A stretch of 64,000 nt of DNA from Triparma columacea. Its lineage: Eukaryota; Sar; Bolidophyceae; Parmales; Triparmaceae. This document shows positions 61,068 to 64,000 of this stretch, piece after piece. The first letter of the stretch is position 1. Every line of letters starts with the position of its first letter. Made by a program: the position numbers and the translations under genes. A model generated the notes under the pieces. It did no database searches and had not been told where the DNA came from. It was given only the letters and a program-made list of their open reading frames with translations. The DNA lies in NCBI GenBank assembly GCA_030267965.1, contig BRYA01000062.1:7234-71233 (forward strand), written 5' to 3'.

Positions 61068-62658
61068 ATGCAAGCAGTTTCTCCCTCCACTCCACTCCAC
61101 TCAACGCTGTACTCTCAGATTCATAGTTGTGTGATGGAAACATACTCATCATTGCCAAATCGTGGCAAAGCACTGCCATCAACGGGGGAATGGTGCGTTT
61201 TATCATCCATAGTCTGCGAGGAGACCTGTGAGAAGACCTGTGAGGAGACCTGTGAGGAGGGGAGGAAGCTGTGGGTTGTAAGCATCGCTACGGGATCAAA
61301 ATGCGTGGGCCCCAAGTTGATCAACCAGGAGCCAAGAGGTTACGTTCTTCACGACTGCCACGCGGAAGTTTTGGCCAAGAGAGGCTTCACTAGAGTTCTG
61401 CTTGAGGAGATGAAGTCTGGGGTTGGTCGCTTGCTGGTTCACCCCACTTCCACGACGTCCACAACGCCTGCACCCACATCAACACTCACATCAACACTCA
61501 CATCAACACTCACATCTACACCAATCAAATCATCATCCACATTCACTTCATTATCATCACCATTACCCCCATCCCCTACGCCCCTCCCTTTCTCCCTCAG
61601 ACCCGAACTGAAATTCCATCTCTACGTGTCGGAGTCTCCTTGTGGGGATGCTGCCATCTATAACATCGACAAGGATTCAACACCGACCTTTACTGGCGCT
61701 AAGATTTGCTCAAATACTTCCGCAAACCCCAACCCAACCCCAGTTCGGGAGCCGGAATCCCAAGCCCTCGCGACCCTCCGCTTGAAGTCGGGTAGGTCCA
61801 ACATCCCTACCCCACACCGGTCTTTATCCCACTGCTGCTCCGACAAGATATTAAGATGGTCAATCTTAGGTCTAGGGGGTTCTTTGGTGCAGTCCATCTC
61901 CCCCCCCCCTGTCTTATCGTCCGTGGTCGTGGTCGGGGATCCCCGCTGCACCTCACCCTCATCCATTGCGAGCCAGCAAGCCTCGCTGACCAGAGCTATC
62001 ACCGAGCGCGGCGGTTGCGAAGCCCACGTGATCCCCCAATCCTCCTTATCGCCAACGTGGGAGCTAAGCAGAATGTCGAAGCAGGTGCGCAGCGAAGAGG
62101 AGTAAAGGACACCCCAACACGCGATATGATTGACCCTCATCTGTGTCCGCTCCTCTCCTTTCCCACAGGAAAAGTTCAAGAAGATATCCCCCTCAGGGAT
62201 GTCCATAAACTTCGTCTACACCGACTACAAAGCGGGGAAGGGCGGGGCGAGCCACACGGAGATAGTGGTTGGGGCGACGGGAGTCAGGCAGGAGCAGGGT
62301 AAAAAGAAGAAAAGGAAAATTGAGAAACAACCAACGGACTCTGCTGCTGCTGCTATCTTGCCCGCTTCGACCCCTGATACACCCCCCGTGCCACCCTTTT
62401 CAAGGCTGTGCAGGAGAGAATTGTTGGGGTGAGATGAGGGGGGAGGGTGGCGCGACGACGTAATGGCATTCAAACTCACCTCCTCCCCCCTCCCAATCCT
62501 CAAGACTTGCGCTCGAGGTCTCCCTCCCCCAACCCACCACCCCCCGACCCCCCACCTACCAGGATGCCAAAACATTCCTCGTGAAACGATCCTCCTACTC
62601 GCAAACAAAATCAAGCGCCATGGAAAATAACCTCAAAAACTGGGTGAAGACTAGGTGA
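61068..62658 (+). CDS. ADAT1, tRNA-specific adenosine deaminase 1
   Basis: Deaminates A37 to inosine in eukaryotic tRNA-Ala. Three exons (61068-62084, 62169-62428, 62505-62658) give 476 residues in phase. The zinc/catalytic site is in HDCHAEVLAKRGF; the second ligand is in YVSESPCGDAAIYN. Later family text is SHCCSDKILRWSILGLGGSL, ISPSGMSINFVYTDYKAGKG, EIVVGATGVRQEQGKKKKRK, PPFSRLCRRELLG and the C-terminal YQDAKTFL...NLKNWVKTR. The donor of exon 1 is CAG|GTGCGC. A Thr/Ser/Pro-rich insert with four CATCAACACTCA-type repeats (about 61473-61520) interrupts the deaminase domain, and a CEETCEKTC-type repeat (CEETCEE) lies before the first motif. The exon 3 start was set by phase and by family alignment. 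Confidence 0.9.
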
Positions 62659-62816
62659 GAGCGCGTGTTCCTCCTTGCAACGACTAACAAATCTATGTGC
62701 AAACCAGAACTGACTCACATCGGTCGTCGCTTCGCTCGTCCCTCCTCTTCGCAGCGACGAAAATAACTTCAAGCTATTTTGAGGACAATGGGTTGTCTAT
62801 TTTTAATTGTACGAAT

Positions 62817-64000
62817 CTACTTTCTGCCGCCCCTCCTACCATCTTTGACGGCCTTCAAAGTTTCAGCGTCAATCTTTGCAACCTCAACACTGCTGACTTT
62901 CTTCCTCTTGCGCTTCTTCGTCCTTACCCCCCCTACCACGTCCCCCCTCCCCTCCGTCATGTCCATTAGCACCTCCGACGTCACGCCCTTACTCACAAGT
63001 GAGTTGGAACCCGGGGGCACGCTGGGAAACTTTGCCTTGCCCTTGCCCTCGTCGTCGTCCTCCTCCTCCTCCTCCCCTCTCCCCCCCCCCCCGCTGCTGG
63101 AAGAAAACTTCGCAGCAATAGAAGACCGCGATTTCTTGCTGTCCCCTTCGTCCTCCATGTCCCTATCGTCACCCCCCACCCTCTCCGTCCTCCCAACCAT
63201 GGCGGAACTGGCAGCGGCGATGGCCGCAATGCCTTCGTCCCCCTCCTGGCACTTCAAATCATACCACGTCCTGACTCTCCGCTGCTCTTCAAGCTCGACC
63301 TGCGCCATCGCGACAGCTATGCAGAGTAAGTTGTCGCTAGTAGCCCTCTTCGTCGCGAATTTTGGGGAGAGGAAATTCGTGATTTGTGAAGAGAGGGTGC
63401 AACTGCACTTCGTTTGTTCTCCAAAGAATAAAGCGCTCCCAACAGCGCTCCCAACAGCCCCGCTCGCACTATCCTCCCCTCCAGCGACCTCCACCCCGTC
63501 CGCCTCGTCACTCAAATAATCCTGCAGTATCTCGAGGCTGCTCCTGACAACAATCTGCGCTGGCCACCAGGGCCGGTCTTTCGCTTTCCCCCAAACCACA
63601 GCACACGTCACAGCCACAGCGTGCTCTTCAAGCACGATCCACCTGTGAACTGGCACCTTCCTCCGAGCCGTCCCGGACCTAAACCTGACCAAGAACTCGA
63701 GGTTTTCGTGCCCACCCACGCCGTAAAAAGTCTCAGGGGGTTGACTATTATTCACAACGTCCTCACGCGAAAGGGACTTCTTTTGATTGGTCGAGGCGAC
63801 GTAGGGACGTGCGTGCCTCCTGTGGCTAATGATCCTCCCCACATGGTACGTGTTGTCGTTTGGGCAATAAAGCCTCACAGACTGCCCGAGGAGGGGGTTG
63901 TCTTGTTTAGGAGCAGAAGGTCGCTTCTTTTTGGAGAAGGGAGAGGCGACGATGCTAGCGTCATCGTGATCTTCGTCTTGATCTTCATTCCCGTCTGCGT
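62817..64000 (-). CDS. PWWP-domain chromatin-associated protein (partial, 5' end beyond window)
   Basis: An open frame enters from the right edge and stops at 62817. The first visible part is acidic (NEDQDEDHDD) and basic (PFSKKKRPSAPKQ). A Tudor-like segment (NPLLGQSVRLYCPNDNTYHV, GRIISHRRHARPYVA) follows, and then a PWWP core, VVWGKAKDRPWWPAQIVV. PWWP domains bind methylated histone and DNA, so a chromatin or DNA-repair adaptor is likely. The rest is helical, then Ser/acidic, with a bipartite basic motif near the C-terminus (RTKKRKRKKVSS) that looks like a nuclear signal. At least 394 residues are seen here. It converges on ADAT1 with 158 bp between stops. Confidence 0.8.
   Translation of the reverse strand, partial: ADGNEDQDEDHDDASIVASPFSKKKRPSAPKQDNPLLGQSVRLYCPNDNTYHVGRIISHRRHARPYVASTNQKKSLSREDVVNNSQPPETFYGVGGHENLEFLVRFRSGTARRKVPVHRWIVLEEHAVAVTCAVVWGKAKDRPWWPAQIVVRSSLEILQDYLSDEADGVEVAGGEDSASGAVGSAVGSALFFGEQTKCSCTLSSQITNFLSPKFATKRATSDNLLCIAVAMAQVELEEQRRVRTWYDLKCQEGDEGIAAIAAASSAMVGRTERVGGDDRDMEDEGDSKKSRSSIAAKFSSSSGGGGRGEEEEEDDDEGKGKAKFPSVPPGSNSLVSKGVTSEVLMDMTEGRGDVVGGVRTKKRKRKKVSSVEVAKIDAETLKAVKDGRRGGRK

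Noticed and set aside
1..64000. CRISPR arrays, operons, prophage or plasmid features
   Set aside because: The window is nuclear eukaryotic DNA, with spliceosomal introns and eukaryote-specific genes. No spaced direct repeats or phage genes were found.

Overview
The window reads as nuclear DNA of a photosynthetic stramenopile (ochrophyte) alga. A fucoxanthin-chlorophyll a/c protein gene carries a bipartite plastid leader with an ASAFQAP motif (37.3 kb). A plastid-type signal peptidase I and a CSP41-like protein begin with similar leaders. Introns are short (about 50-460 bp), spliceosomal, mostly with G|GTGAG donors and (C)AG acceptors. Genes are closely packed on both strands, with G/C homopolymers in the spacers. 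Multi-copy ankyrin-MYND, XKR-like and Cys-rich membrane proteins would suit a bolidophyte (Parmales) or pelagophyte relative of diatoms; that finer placement is inference.

Layout. 0-3.4 kb: the 5' part of an XRN exoribonuclease, a 181-bp hAT-like MITE with intact target-site duplication, two uncertain hypothetical genes and a duplicated 115-bp repeat headed by a palindrome. 3.7-7.9 kb: a tandem array of three ankyrin-MYND gene units; in the middle unit a membrane-protein cassette has replaced the ankyrin and MYND domains. 7.9-15 kb: fructose-1,6-bisphosphatase, a 7TM-like protein, and a mitochondrial acetate kinase-phosphotransacetylase fusion. 15-23 kb: NOT3/5 (CCR4-NOT) with a large polyQ tract, a nuclear coiled-coil protein, two small membrane proteins and dCMP deaminase. 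23-33 kb: valyl-tRNA synthetase, a divergent pair of secreted Cys-rich membrane proteins, and an XKR-like membrane protein broken by an assembly gap. 33-44 kb: PWP1, signal peptidase I, FCP, a coiled-coil unknown, PTPA, a small coiled-coil protein, a 1.6-kb gene-poor stretch and an LSM12 homologue. 44-57 kb: a scrambled COQ6-like pseudogene, CSP41-like protein, a RanBP2-zinc-finger protein, a histidine phosphatase, a long-chain acyl-CoA synthetase and two divergent AIM24-family genes around a second gap. 57-64 kb: DDX1, a PPGG-motif coiled-coil protein, ADAT1 and a partial PWWP-domain protein.

The genes are mostly housekeeping: RNA turnover (XRN, NOT3/5, LSM12), RNA processing and translation (DDX1, ADAT1, ValRS, PWP1), central carbon metabolism (FBPase, Ack-Pta, acyl-CoA synthetase) and plastid functions (FCP, SPase I, CSP41). 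No operon-like organisation is expected. Neighbours are often divergent across short shared promoters (for example 69 bp at 39.8 kb and 114 bp at 28.7 kb) or convergent with less than 200 bp between them.

Exon boundaries were assigned by hand from splice consensus, reading phase and family conservation. They should be treated as models, not transcripts.
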